This document shows positions 1 through 7,522 of a DNA stretch of 64,000 bases, one piece after another. A program made the position numbers and the translations under genes. The first letter of the stretch is position 1. The number at the start of each line of letters is the position of its first letter. Source of the stretch: JAGQZY01 sp964588335 (GTDB lineage Bacteria > Bdellovibrionota > Bdellovibrionia > Bdellovibrionales > JAGQZY01); contig CAZPOV010000016.1 of NCBI GenBank assembly GCA_964588335.1, positions 1 through 64,000 on the forward strand, written 5' to 3'. A model generated the notes under the pieces. That model was given only the letters and a program-made list of their open reading frames with translations, did no database searches and had not been told where the DNA came from.

Positions 1-76
1 CCCCAGCCCCAAGTCGTTAGTTTTATCACATCGTAGGATTCGGACGAGATGTTATCATCAAGTCTTGGAGCTGGGG
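1..76. repeat. Inverted repeat at the left edge
   Basis: Bases 1-13 (CCCCAGCCCCAAG) and 64-76 (CTTGGAGCTGGGG) are inverted copies with one mismatch, separated by 50 bases and lying just before the first gene. It could be a terminator or operator remnant, or one side of a larger element cut by the window edge. No T-run follows it. Confidence 0.4.
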
Positions 77-95
77 TGAGTTACCAAGAACTTAT

Positions 96-689
96 ATGAA
101 AGAGCAAGTTGAGGGATATCCTGATTACAGAAAGAGGAAAGTCAAAAAAGACGCGATAATCGCCATTATTGAGAAAAGTCTGGTTTCGCTAAATAGTGCA
201 GAACTGTCGTTGTTGGAAAAAAGCGACCCTGAAAAAGCTAAATTTTATCGCTCCCGATTGAAACCTAAAGAACTGAAACGAGCCATTGATTACTTGCGTT
301 CGCTCGAAGACCTGGATTTTATTTGTGATAGTCCCCCTGATGATCTAATGAATTGGGAAGAAAACGATTTTAATATCGAGATCACAGATTTTGCAACGTC
401 TTACCTGTCTTCTGATGACTGGAACTCATATATGCTCTTGGTTAAGCATATACCTTTGATGAGAGTTGGTTCAGCTTCTTATAAAATTGAAATTGATGGG
501 GAAACGATTCTGTTTCGCTTGTCGACACAAAAACGTCTGTGGACATGGAAAAATAAATATCGAGGGCATGTCGAACTATGGAAAACCCACCTGGGAAATG
601 ATAAAGCGCCTATTCTTGTTGTTGTCAGTGATTATGATGGAAGATTTCGGGAAGACGGTTTGTATCTCATTATCCCTAAGTCTTTTTAG
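96..689 (+). CDS. Hypothetical protein, 197 aa
   Basis: I do not recognise this protein. It is a soluble, charged protein without a signal peptide or membrane segment. The N-terminal half is Lys/Glu-rich and probably helical (residues 1-75); the C-terminal half is richer in aromatic and beta-type residues and ends in a hydrophobic strand (LYLIIPKSF). The ATG start has no strong Shine-Dalgarno sequence directly upstream. It stands alone, followed by a stray tRNA 3'-end copy and tRNA-His, a setting where accessory genes often accumulate. The base composition looks more AT-rich than the neighbouring chaperone genes. Reality as a gene is likely from length and lack of competing frames; function is unknown. 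Confidence 0.6.
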   Translation: MKEQVEGYPDYRKRKVKKDAIIAIIEKSLVSLNSAELSLLEKSDPEKAKFYRSRLKPKELKRAIDYLRSLEDLDFICDSPPDDLMNWEENDFNIEITDFATSYLSSDDWNSYMLLVKHIPLMRVGSASYKIEIDGETILFRLSTQKRLWTWKNKYRGHVELWKTHLGNDKAPILVVVSDYDGRFREDGLYLIIPKSF

Positions 690-776
690 AATTGAGTGCA
701 TTGAAAATTATCAATTGAAACCCCATACTCCGCTTAGACCCCTAACCCCATCGGCTTGGGTCACAGCCTGCCAAAT

Positions 777-804
777 GCGGGTTCAAGCCCCGTCGGGCGA
801 CCCA
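777..804 (+). pseudogene. tRNA 3'-end fragment (T arm + acceptor + CCA)
   Basis: Bases 777-804 read as a T arm (GCGGG, loop TTCAAGC, CCCGT), a 3' acceptor strand CGGGCGA, then C and CCA. This matches the 3' end of the nearby tRNA-His except at two bases (797 and 800), but lies on the opposite strand. No matching 5' acceptor half is visible upstream, so it is not an intact tRNA. A short GGCT/AGCC hairpin at about 753-769 could be a decayed anticodon arm. Likely a tRNA relic or rearrangement scar. Confidence 0.55.
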
Positions 805-805
805 C

Positions 806-826
806 GGCAGTTTTGAAGAAACTGCC
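806..826. terminator. Perfect 8-bp hairpin, possible terminator
   Basis: GGCAGTTT-TGAAG-AAACTGCC forms a perfect stem-loop between the tRNA fragment and tRNA-His. No clear T-run follows on either strand, so termination activity is uncertain; processing of a tRNA transcript is an alternative. Confidence 0.35.
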
Positions 827-884
827 AACATCATCCATTTTCGAAAGACGGGAAAAACTTGTTTGACCAGGAGTGGTGAGAAAA

Positions 885-961
885 TGGGGCGACCGACGGG
901 GCTTGAACCCGCGACAACTGGAATCACAATCCAGGGCTCTACCAACTGAGCTACGGCCGCC
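885..961 (-). tRNA. tRNA-His (GTG)
   Basis: On the minus strand a full cloverleaf is visible: acceptor GCGGCCG pairing with CGGTCGC (one G-T pair), D arm GCTC/GAGC, anticodon stem CTGGA/TCCAG with loop TTGTGAT (anticodon GTG), and T arm GCGGG-TTCAAGC-CCCGT. CCA is encoded at 885-887. The extra G at position -1 (base 961) faces C73, the identity pair specific to tRNA-His. There is no variable-arm extension. Confidence 0.95.
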
Positions 962-1068
962 ACAAAGAGCCTGGGATATTACAATAATTTGGTTTTGGAT
1001 CAATGATTTTTTGTATTTGTGGGATTTGTATACAGGTTACCGTGGACGGTGTTCGGGATACGGTATTG

Positions 1069-2421
1069 TTAGGGCGTGCAGTCGCCCACTCTGACTCCTG
1101 TGGCGGGGCAAAGATCCTTGTAGGATGAGGCGAAGGGGGTGGGAACGCCCCATTGACCCGCGGCATTACAGACGCGGCGAACACAGTGGACGTTCTCTTT
1201 TTCGGCCTGGCAGTGCCCAGCATTTTGGCTATTGCCCTCACAACTCCAGGCGCACTGCTGGAAAGCGGCGGCTGGCGCCTGGCAAAGCTCATCCCCTGAA
1301 AACGAGGCCGGGTCGCGCGACTCCTGGGCTCCAGGCTTCTGGCTCCAATCGGCAAATAAGGGCTTGGGTCTTTCTTGAATCAATCCCAATTTTTTACGGC
1401 GCTCTTCCGACATTTCAAAAACCGGAGTGATAAAACCCTCACCGGCTAAAGCTTGTTTTTCATCAGCACTGAAAAGGTGTTTGGGGGTCTCGCTGACCCA
1501 ACTGACAAAGTTTCCAGCATCCACGTGAATGGATTGCCCGGAAAGATCTTGAGCGCGAATCACATCAGCCCCTTTGGCAAAGCTTTCGACTCGCACTTTA
1601 AGGCCCTCTGCGTCCATTTCGTATTTTACGTTGTGATGACCATCCGAGGCGCGCGTCAGAATTTGACCCGCCAGAAGATCAAATGATCCCTCACTCATGG
1701 TCACCTTGTAATCAACGCCACCATGGACAAGGTATAAAAACGGTTGAAAGCGTCCGACAATGGAGTGTGGGTCGTGGACGATCAATTTCGATTTGTCGTT
1801 CAGCTTCAGGTGAACGTCACCTTTTTCAAATTTGATATGAAGGTCTTTGACTTTCCCTGAGTGATTGTAAATCTCATCACCAACAAAAAGTTTGCGCCCT
1901 TTGTTTAAAGCTTGGCGACGACCTCGATGCAAAACCTCAAGGTTTGAGCTGAGGCTGCTAACCTCACCCATAACCACATCCGAGTATTGCTCGCCTTCGA
2001 TCACCCGAGAGCTGTTGTCGGCTTCAATACGCCCCTCGGTTTCAAAGGAACCTTTCTTATGAACGGTTTTCTTGGCTCGAGTCGAGGCCGGTGCACGCGA
2101 CGATTTTTTAGTTTCGTTGTTTTGTGGCTGATCGTAGACCAACTCGAGCTCACCCTGCTCATCCTTGTCTTTTGAATCCGGGGTCTTGTTTTGCTTGGAT
2201 AAACAACGAAAGTAAGAGCTGACGTTTTCGCAAACCACTTTGCGGCAAACGTTGATATCTCCCCAATCGCAAAACTTGACGGTCTTTCCAACCGTCACTT
2301 TCTTTTGGCAGGGACCACAAGAAACCACCGGACAGGCACAGTCACGACTGTCCTCAGCCATTGACACTTGAGGCTGAAAACTAAGCAATAAAACTGTAAA
2401 AAGGAATCCCACTGGTTTCAT
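1069..2421 (-). CDS. Secreted FecR-domain-like protein with Cys-rich ends
   Basis: A signal peptide (MKPVGFLFTVLLLSFQPQVSMA) leads into a Cys-rich segment (about residues 22-80) with CACP, CGPC and several spaced cysteines. A charged Lys/Glu linker follows. The middle (about 140-310) resembles the FecR domain: regular beta strands, with a GRKLFVGDEI-type motif and a KLNDKSKLIV-type motif. The C-terminus is again Cys-rich. In known families FecR domains occur in signalling or in envelope-bound beta-helix-like proteins; here there is no transmembrane anchor or sigma factor nearby. The ATG at 2421 was chosen over a TTG at 2463 because AAAGAGAT precedes it and it begins the signal peptide. Probably periplasmic or exported. 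Function unknown. Confidence 0.65.
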   Translation of the reverse strand: MKPVGFLFTVLLLSFQPQVSMAEDSRDCACPVVSCGPCQKKVTVGKTVKFCDWGDINVCRKVVCENVSSYFRCLSKQNKTPDSKDKDEQGELELVYDQPQNNETKKSSRAPASTRAKKTVHKKGSFETEGRIEADNSSRVIEGEQYSDVVMGEVSSLSSNLEVLHRGRRQALNKGRKLFVGDEIYNHSGKVKDLHIKFEKGDVHLKLNDKSKLIVHDPHSIVGRFQPFLYLVHGGVDYKVTMSEGSFDLLAGQILTRASDGHHNVKYEMDAEGLKVRVESFAKGADVIRAQDLSGQSIHVDAGNFVSWVSETPKHLFSADEKQALAGEGFITPVFEMSEERRKKLGLIQERPKPLFADWSQKPGAQESRDPASFSGDELCQAPAAAFQQCAWSCEGNSQNAGHCQAEKENVHCVRRVCNAAGQWGVPTPFASSYKDLCPATGVRVGDCTP

Positions 2422-2605
2422 ATCTCTTTCTGATCGGCTTTTTGCTGGTGAAAGTTGAGGCAAACCCCGATCATGACTCTATTTTTTCACAGATGACCGA
2501 TCAGCGAAATTGAAGATTGTGTTAGATACTCCAATGGTCCAAGTCAGCGACCAGATGGACTCGACTTCCTGCGGGCTTATCTTTATCAGTGCGTCACATC
2601 CTTTC

Positions 2606-2634
2606 TTGAAAGCAGACCATAGTATGGTTAGTAT
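2606..2634 (+). promoter_or_regulatory. Sigma70-type promoter for the outer-membrane protein gene
   Basis: TTGAAA (2606-2611) and TAGTAT (2629-2634) with a 17-bp spacer, about 40 bp upstream of the ATG at 2673. Confidence 0.5.
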
Positions 2635-2672
2635 TTTAGAATCTGTCTGGAAGAAGTATCCAAGGAGTCGAC

Positions 2673-3278
2673 ATGAATAAAATTTTACTTTCATTACTGG
2701 TTTTTAGTTTCGCCGTCCCGGCCTCGGCTTTTATGAGCTTGATGGATACGGGCGACTTAAAACGCGAGGGTGAGTATCGCATCCTTGGTGAAGGGCAAAT
2801 TTTAATGGATCCGCCCGAAGGCTTTAACTTGAACGCCCGCTTTGCCACCGGTTTGGATGAAGAATCAGAGCTTCAGTTTGAAGGTGGAGTCGGTTCTATC
2901 GATTATTATTTGGGGGCGTTTTACAAATGGATGCCGATTCCAGACACCCTGGATCAACCGGCTGTTGGTGGTCGCGTTGGTTTCGTGTTTGCCGATTTCA
3001 ATGGTTACTCCACTTATGGATTGAACGTCACACCCATGATCAGTAAACGTTTTGAGTCCAATGCCGGTGATTTCACACCTTACGGCGCCTTTGAGTTTGG
3101 TTTGCTTGATAGCGTTAACGACACCCTGTTTAGTATGCAAGCTGTTTTAGGATTGCAATGGAAGCCCAATCGTTGGGACTTTCCAAACCTTAAAGATTTT
3201 CAATTCCTTGTCGAGTATGGAATCGAGATCGATGATTCTTTTAACTACTTAAGTTTTGGTGCCAGCTACGACTTTTAA
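2673..3278 (+). CDS. Outer-membrane beta-barrel protein, 201 aa
   Basis: A signal peptide ends near PASA/F (residues 1-19). The rest consists of alternating beta-strand patterns rich in Gly and aromatic residues and ends in a terminal Phe (SYDF), the C-terminal signature used by the BAM machinery for barrel insertion. A length near 180 residues after cleavage fits an 8- to 10-strand barrel. AAGGAG lies 7 bases before the ATG. It is monocistronic, with a promoter upstream and a bidirectional terminator downstream shared with dnaK. The sequence gives no clue to a transported substrate; a structural or small porin-like role is inference. Confidence 0.7.
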   Translation: MNKILLSLLVFSFAVPASAFMSLMDTGDLKREGEYRILGEGQILMDPPEGFNLNARFATGLDEESELQFEGGVGSIDYYLGAFYKWMPIPDTLDQPAVGGRVGFVFADFNGYSTYGLNVTPMISKRFESNAGDFTPYGAFEFGLLDSVNDTLFSMQAVLGLQWKPNRWDFPNLKDFQFLVEYGIEIDDSFNYLSFGASYDF

Positions 3279-3306
3279 TTTCGATCGATAATAAATTTTT
3301 AAGCAT

Positions 3307-3341
3307 AAAAAAAGCCTTGGTCAGAAACCAAGGCTTTTTGT
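3307..3341. terminator. Bidirectional Rho-independent terminator
   Basis: AAAGCCTTGGT (3311-3321) pairs perfectly with ACCAAGGCTTT (3327-3337). An A-run lies on the left and a T-run on the right, so it serves both the barrel gene (+) and dnaK (-). Confidence 0.9.
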
Positions 3342-3370
3342 TTTTTCAACCATCGCGAAGATCGCTGAAA

Positions 3371-5314
3371 TTAGTTGATGTCTTTAAAGTCGACGTCGAT
3401 GGGATCATCGCCTTTGTTGTCATCCGATGAACCGGCTTTTGCATCAGAGGCGGCATCGCCACTGGCATCGGCCTGCTGCTCACCACCGGGCTGTTGGGTT
3501 TGCGAGCTGTAAAGCTCAGAGCTCAAGGTCTGAGCCGCGTTCTGCAATCTTTCGAAAGCGCCTTTGACTTCGTCAACGGTGGCTTCCGAACCTTTTACAG
3601 AAACCTTCTTCGCCTCTTCGATGGCCTCTTGAGCCGTCTGCACCGTCGCGTCTTGGAACTTGTCTTTGTTATCAGAGATCATTTTCTCTGTTTGATAAGT
3701 CAGGTTGTCCAAGTCGTTTCGGGCTGTCACTTGCTCACGCTTTGCCTTATCGGTGTCGGCGTTGGCTTCAGCTTCTTTCACCATACGATCAATTTCATCA
3801 TCGGTCAGACCGGATTTGGCTTTGATCTGGATGGCTTGCTCTTTACCAGTACCCAAATCTTTGGCTGATACATTCAAAATACCGTTGGCGTCGATATCCA
3901 AAGTCACTTCAATCTGTGGCACACCTCGAGGGGCTGGTGGAATTCCCACCAACTCGAAAGTTCCAAGGGACTTGTTGTCCGCGGCCATCTCGCGCTCGCC
4001 TTGCAGAACGTGAACTTGCACGCTGGACTGATTGTCGGCGGCTGTCGAGAACACTTGCGACTTCTTGGTTGGGATTGTGGTGTTGCGCTCGATCAATCGA
4101 GTCATCACGCCACCCAAAGTTTCCAAACCAAGAGACAACGGAGTCACGTCAAGAAGAAGAACGTCTTTCACGTCTCCAGCAAGTACGCCCCCTTGAATCG
4201 CAGCACCCAAGGCCACAACCTCATCCGGGTTCACCGATTTGTTAGGCTGACGACCAAAAAAGTCAGTCACGGCTTTTTGAATGGCCGGGATACGAGTCGA
4301 TCCACCCACCAAAATCACTTCATCGATGTCGTTAACAGACCAACCAGCGTCTTTCAGAGCCTTTTCAACAGGGACTAATGAGCGCTTCACTAAATCGGCG
4401 GTCAATTGGTCGAACTTGGCGCGACTTAATTTAACGTTTAAGTGTTTCGGACCATTTTGATCAGCGGTGATAAAAGGCAAATTGATTTCTGTTTCTTGTG
4501 TTGAACTCAATTCGATTTTGGCTTTTTCAGCCCCTTCTTTCAAACGTTGAACGGCCATCTTGTCGTTGCGAAGATCAATGCTTTGCTCTTTTTTAAATTC
4601 TTCAACAAGCCAATCAAAGATCACTTCGTCAAAGTTGTCACCACCCAAGTGCGTGTCACCGTTAGTGGCTTTCACTTCAACAACGTTGTCGCCGACTTCA
4701 AGAACGGAGATATCAAAAGTTCCTCCACCCAAATCGTAGACAGCAATTTTTTCGTCTTCTTTTTTGTCAGAACCGTAAGCCAAAGCCGCAGCCGTCGGCT
4801 CGTTGATGATTCGCTGAACATTGAGACCAGCAATTTTTCCGGCATCTTTGGTCGCCTGTCTTTGCGCATCGTTAAAGTAAGCAGGGACAGTCACCACGGC
4901 ATCTGTGACTTCTGTTCCTAAATAATCTTCCGCCACTTTTTTCAACTTGGCTAAAACAGCCGCGCCCACTTCTTCAGGAGAAACGACTTTGCTAGATCCA
5001 CCTTCTTTGACTTCAAATCCACAGTCGTTATTGCCTTTTTTCACAACTTTGTAAGGCACCCGTTTGATCTCTTCTTGGACCTCTTCAAAGCGGCGGCCAA
5101 TAAAGCGCTTGGCAGAATAGATGGTGTTTTCAGGATTGGTCACAGCTTGTCGCTTGGCCACCTGACCCACTAGTTTTTCACCGTCTTTATAGGCAAGAAT
5201 AGACGGGGTTGTTCTGTTTCCCTCTTCATTGACGATCACTTTCGCGTCGCCACCTTCCATTACGGCCACACACGAGTTGGTGGTCCCTAAATCTATTCCT
5301 ATGACTTTTCCCAT
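3371..5314 (-). CDS. dnaK: Molecular chaperone DnaK (Hsp70)
   Basis: Full-length Hsp70, 647 aa. The N-terminal actin-like ATPase begins with GIDLGTTNSCVAV and contains the phosphate-2 motif YDLGGGTFDISVLE and the adenosine motif VGGSTRIPAIQ. The interdomain linker is DVLLLDVTPLSLG, followed by the substrate-binding domain and a helical lid. The tail is Asp/Ser/Gln-rich and ends DPIDVDFKDIN, close to the usual EEV(K/D)DKK-type acidic end. It folds nascent and stress-damaged proteins in the cytoplasm together with DnaJ, encoded just upstream on the same strand, and presumably a GrpE not in this window. AAGGAG precedes the ATG. A sigma32-like promoter and a dyad lie in the 147-bp gap from dnaJ, so expression from both dnaJ and its own promoter is likely. 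Confidence 0.98.
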   Translation of the reverse strand: MGKVIGIDLGTTNSCVAVMEGGDAKVIVNEEGNRTTPSILAYKDGEKLVGQVAKRQAVTNPENTIYSAKRFIGRRFEEVQEEIKRVPYKVVKKGNNDCGFEVKEGGSSKVVSPEEVGAAVLAKLKKVAEDYLGTEVTDAVVTVPAYFNDAQRQATKDAGKIAGLNVQRIINEPTAAALAYGSDKKEDEKIAVYDLGGGTFDISVLEVGDNVVEVKATNGDTHLGGDNFDEVIFDWLVEEFKKEQSIDLRNDKMAVQRLKEGAEKAKIELSSTQETEINLPFITADQNGPKHLNVKLSRAKFDQLTADLVKRSLVPVEKALKDAGWSVNDIDEVILVGGSTRIPAIQKAVTDFFGRQPNKSVNPDEVVALGAAIQGGVLAGDVKDVLLLDVTPLSLGLETLGGVMTRLIERNTTIPTKKSQVFSTAADNQSSVQVHVLQGEREMAADNKSLGTFELVGIPPAPRGVPQIEVTLDIDANGILNVSAKDLGTGKEQAIQIKAKSGLTDDEIDRMVKEAEANADTDKAKREQVTARNDLDNLTYQTEKMISDNKDKFQDATVQTAQEAIEEAKKVSVKGSEATVDEVKGAFERLQNAAQTLSSELYSSQTQQPGGEQQADASGDAASDAKAGSSDDNKGDDPIDVDFKDIN

Positions 5315-5335
5315 TTCGTATACTCCTTTTAAAGT

Positions 5336-5376
5336 CCTCTTATTTCGAGCTGATATTGGAGCCTAACGATAAGAGG
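5336..5376 (-). promoter_or_regulatory. Dyad in the dnaK leader
   Basis: CCTCTTAT and ATAAGAGG form a perfect 8-bp inverted repeat separated by 25 bases in the dnaK 5' untranslated region, ending a few bases before the Shine-Dalgarno sequence. It could be an operator or a temperature-responsive leader structure. It is not a CIRCE element (no TTAGCACTC/GAGTGCTAA). Confidence 0.35.
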
Positions 5377-5425
5377 TCTCCTCAACTTGCTGTTCAATGG
5401 ATTTCCTAAATCCCTTATATTACTA

Positions 5426-5453
5426 ACTTGTGGTCTGTTTGATTTTTGTCAAG
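5426..5453 (-). promoter_or_regulatory. Weak sigma32-like promoter before dnaK
   Basis: On the minus strand CTTGACA (5453-5447), a 13-bp spacer, then CCACAAGT (5433-5426), a partial match to the heat-shock -10 CCCCATNT. The -35 heptamer equals that of the dnaJ promoter. Confidence 0.4.
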
Positions 5454-5461
5454 GTACCGGT

Positions 5462-6574
5462 TTAACCGAATATCCCCTTCTTTTCATTGACCTTTTCGCC
5501 GCGAATTTCTGCCACTTCTCGCAACAGCTTCTCTTCCTGCTTTTTGAGCTTTTTGGGGAACTCCACCTCAAGGCGCAAACAGAGGTCGCCGCGTTGACCG
5601 GAGCGAATATCCGGCACTCCCAAGCCCCGCATACGCAGCACGCTGCCGGGCTGACTGCCCTCAGGGATGGTCAGCATTTTCTTACCGTCAAATGTGGTGA
5701 TTTCCACCTCAGTTCCCAACAGCAATTGTGTGTAGGCGACTTTGATTTTTCCTAAAAGATCCCGCCCCTGGCGGTCGTAATCGGAGTGCTGACGCACGCG
5801 GATCTCCACATAGAGGTCGCCTGGAGGACCGTTTCTTAAGCCCCCTTCGCCCTCACCAGCCACTCGCAAACGGGTGCCATTATCAACCCCTTTCGGGATT
5901 GTGACTGTGATTTTTTTACTGACCGTTTTACGGCCACGGCCTTTGCATTCACGACAAGGGTTTTTGATCACTTGCCCAGCCCCACGACAGGTGGGACAGG
6001 TGGTGGCCACTGAGAAGAAACCTTGGGTGTTGACCACCTGGCCTTGCCCGGCACAGGTCTGACAGGTGGCTGCATCGGAGCCTGGCTCACTGCCCTTGCC
6101 GGAACAGCGGTTGCAGCTCTCCTCGGTATCAAATTCTAAAACGCGGTCGATTCCAGTGATCACCTCATCCAATTCCACTTCCAGTCGATAGCGCAGATCG
6201 GCGCCTCGACGAGGACCTGAGCGGGTGCGACGACGGCCGCCACCCATGCCGCCCATACCACCCATTCCAAAGAAATCGCTGAAAATATCGCCAAAACTGG
6301 AAAAGATGTCATCGACGTTATCAAAGCCCTGGGCATTGAAGCCGCCATTGTTATTGAAGGCGGAATGACCAAATTGATCATATTTCGCCTTTTTATCGGA
6401 ATCACCAAGAACGCTGTAAGCCTCTGCGGCCTCTTTGAATTTGTCTTCAGCGGCTTTGTCCCCAGGGTTCTGATCGGGGTGATATTTCATCGCTATTTTG
6501 CGGTAAGCCTTCTTTATCTCTGAAGAACTGGCGTTACGGTCAACTCCTAAAATTTCGTAATAGTCTCTGTTCAT
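5462..6574 (-). CDS. dnaJ: Chaperone DnaJ (Hsp40, type I)
   Basis: The 370-aa protein has the full type I layout: a J domain with the HPD tripeptide at 32-34 (KYHPDQNPGD), a Gly/Phe-rich linker with GGMGGMGGMGG repeats, four CxxCxGxG zinc motifs (CNRCSGKG, CQTCAGQG, CPTCRGAG, CRECKGRG), then the two C-terminal substrate-binding barrels. It stimulates DnaK ATPase and delivers unfolded clients. It lies upstream of dnaK, reversing the usual dnaK-dnaJ order, and begins about 25 bp after an excellent sigma32-type promoter. The ATG at 6574 is fixed by the conserved MNRDYYEILGV opening. Confidence 0.98.
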   Translation of the reverse strand: MNRDYYEILGVDRNASSSEIKKAYRKIAMKYHPDQNPGDKAAEDKFKEAAEAYSVLGDSDKKAKYDQFGHSAFNNNGGFNAQGFDNVDDIFSSFGDIFSDFFGMGGMGGMGGGRRRTRSGPRRGADLRYRLEVELDEVITGIDRVLEFDTEESCNRCSGKGSEPGSDAATCQTCAGQGQVVNTQGFFSVATTCPTCRGAGQVIKNPCRECKGRGRKTVSKKITVTIPKGVDNGTRLRVAGEGEGGLRNGPPGDLYVEIRVRQHSDYDRQGRDLLGKIKVAYTQLLLGTEVEITTFDGKKMLTIPEGSQPGSVLRMRGLGVPDIRSGQRGDLCLRLEVEFPKKLKKQEEKLLREVAEIRGEKVNEKKGIFG

Positions 6575-6599
6575 GAATAGGATCCTCGCGCTGAACTCA

Positions 6600-6627
6600 A
6601 TATGGGTCGGGATTGCAGGCTGTCAAG
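6600..6627 (-). promoter_or_regulatory. Sigma32 (heat-shock) promoter of dnaJ-dnaK
   Basis: On the minus strand CTTGACA (6627-6621), 13-bp spacer, ACCCATAT (6607-6600). The known sigma32 consensus is CTTGAAA-N13/14-CCCCATNT, so only one base differs in each box. The start codon follows about 26 bp from the -10 box. Heat-shock control is inferred. Confidence 0.65.
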
Positions 6628-6739
6628 CCGGCATAAATGAAAGCTTTTGAGAAATTAGGAAAGACTATTTTTTAAGCAATATTAGAAGATTTCAAAGACT
6701 AGCTGAGGATGCAAGGATCGCCCTCGATGGCTACCCCGA

Positions 6740-7462
6740 TCACTGATTGGGTGATTTTTGGATGGCCTCTTTGATGATCTTTATTCGACGTTTTATGCGA
6801 TCTGAGAAATTTCCAGCCAGATCCCGCTCAAGAACCGATTCGAGGATCGAAAGAGCAAACACACCCTGACCAGTACGCGAAAACAGTTGCGCCGCCAACG
6901 AGTACACCCACTTAGGGGCTCCTCGCTTCGCCGCTTTCAGCATCAACCCTTTGGCGCTTTCAGCATCCTGCATTTCGAACATTTCGTGGTAGGCGGCGCG
7001 GTACAAGAGCTCCCAATCCTCGGGATAGTTCTTGATTCCTTTATGGAAAATCTTTTGCGCGCCTTTACGGTCATCGACAAGCACACTGAGCATGGTCGCA
7101 CCATCGACATAGGCGCTGCGAAATTCGGGCTGCAAATCGGTGATAACATCCAACATTTGATAGACCCAACCATCTTCACAGCGGGATGGCGGAAGTTCAC
7201 GTGTCAGGATTTCATCTAAGGGATTCACTTTGTCCTTGAATTCGGGATATTCCACTTTGCGGCTGTTTTGGTCGCAAATGTGGAAGTCTTGCACCAAACG
7301 AACCCACATGGCGCTGGCCAAAAAGTCGTCGTAACCAAAGGTGAAGCCTTTGATATTTTTCGAAGGGCCGATGTAAACCTTGGTTCTCTTCGTTGAGAGA
7401 TCATAACTCAACAAAACTTGAACTGCGATAAATACGAGAAAAAATCCAACTATTGCTTTCAT
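6740..7462 (-). CDS. Membrane-anchored TPR-like protein
   Basis: One N-terminal hydrophobic segment (KAIVGFFLVFIAVQVLLS) anchors a periplasm-facing region of about 215 residues with helical repeats of TPR type (for example ELLYRAAYHEMFEMQDAESAKGLMLKAAKRG). TPR proteins usually scaffold protein complexes. It lies directly behind the prepilin gene on the same strand and may assist pili, though that is only positional inference. The ATG at 7462 sits immediately after the T-run of the pilin terminator and has no visible Shine-Dalgarno sequence; a TTG at 7480 lies inside the hairpin and is less likely. Expression may need read-through of the terminator or an unseen promoter. Confidence 0.6.
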   Translation of the reverse strand: MKAIVGFFLVFIAVQVLLSYDLSTKRTKVYIGPSKNIKGFTFGYDDFLASAMWVRLVQDFHICDQNSRKVEYPEFKDKVNPLDEILTRELPPSRCEDGWVYQMLDVITDLQPEFRSAYVDGATMLSVLVDDRKGAQKIFHKGIKNYPEDWELLYRAAYHEMFEMQDAESAKGLMLKAAKRGAPKWVYSLAAQLFSRTGQGVFALSILESVLERDLAGNFSDRIKRRIKIIKEAIQKSPNQ

Positions 7463-7491
7463 AAAAAAAACCGCTATCAAAAGGATAGCGG
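7463..7491 (-). terminator. Rho-independent terminator of the pilin gene
   Basis: On the minus strand CCGCTATC-CTTTT-GATAGCGG is followed by eight Ts (A-run 7463-7470 on the plus strand). It ends the pilin transcript and its T-run touches the start codon of the TPR gene. Confidence 0.85.
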
Positions 7492-7522
7492 TCTTTACAG
7501 AAAAATCAAATGTTAACAGCGA

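Noticed and set aside
1..95. Integron attC site
   Set aside because: The ends do not follow the RYYYAAC/GTTRRRY core pattern.
777..961. Integration attachment site made by tRNA duplication
   Set aside because: The fragment and the intact tRNA are in inverted, not direct, orientation, and no integrase gene is in the window.
742..1355. Several open frames over tRNA-His and the 3' end of the FecR-like gene
   Set aside because: They overlap the tRNA and the FecR-like protein, which has clear coding features on the minus strand, and have no supporting signals.
5315..5461. CIRCE element upstream of dnaK
   Set aside because: No TTAGCACTC-N9-GAGTGCTAA pattern was found; the dyad present is different.
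3494..5755. Plus-strand open frames antisense to dnaK and dnaJ
   Set aside because: They are shadows caused by the base composition of the highly conserved chaperone genes.
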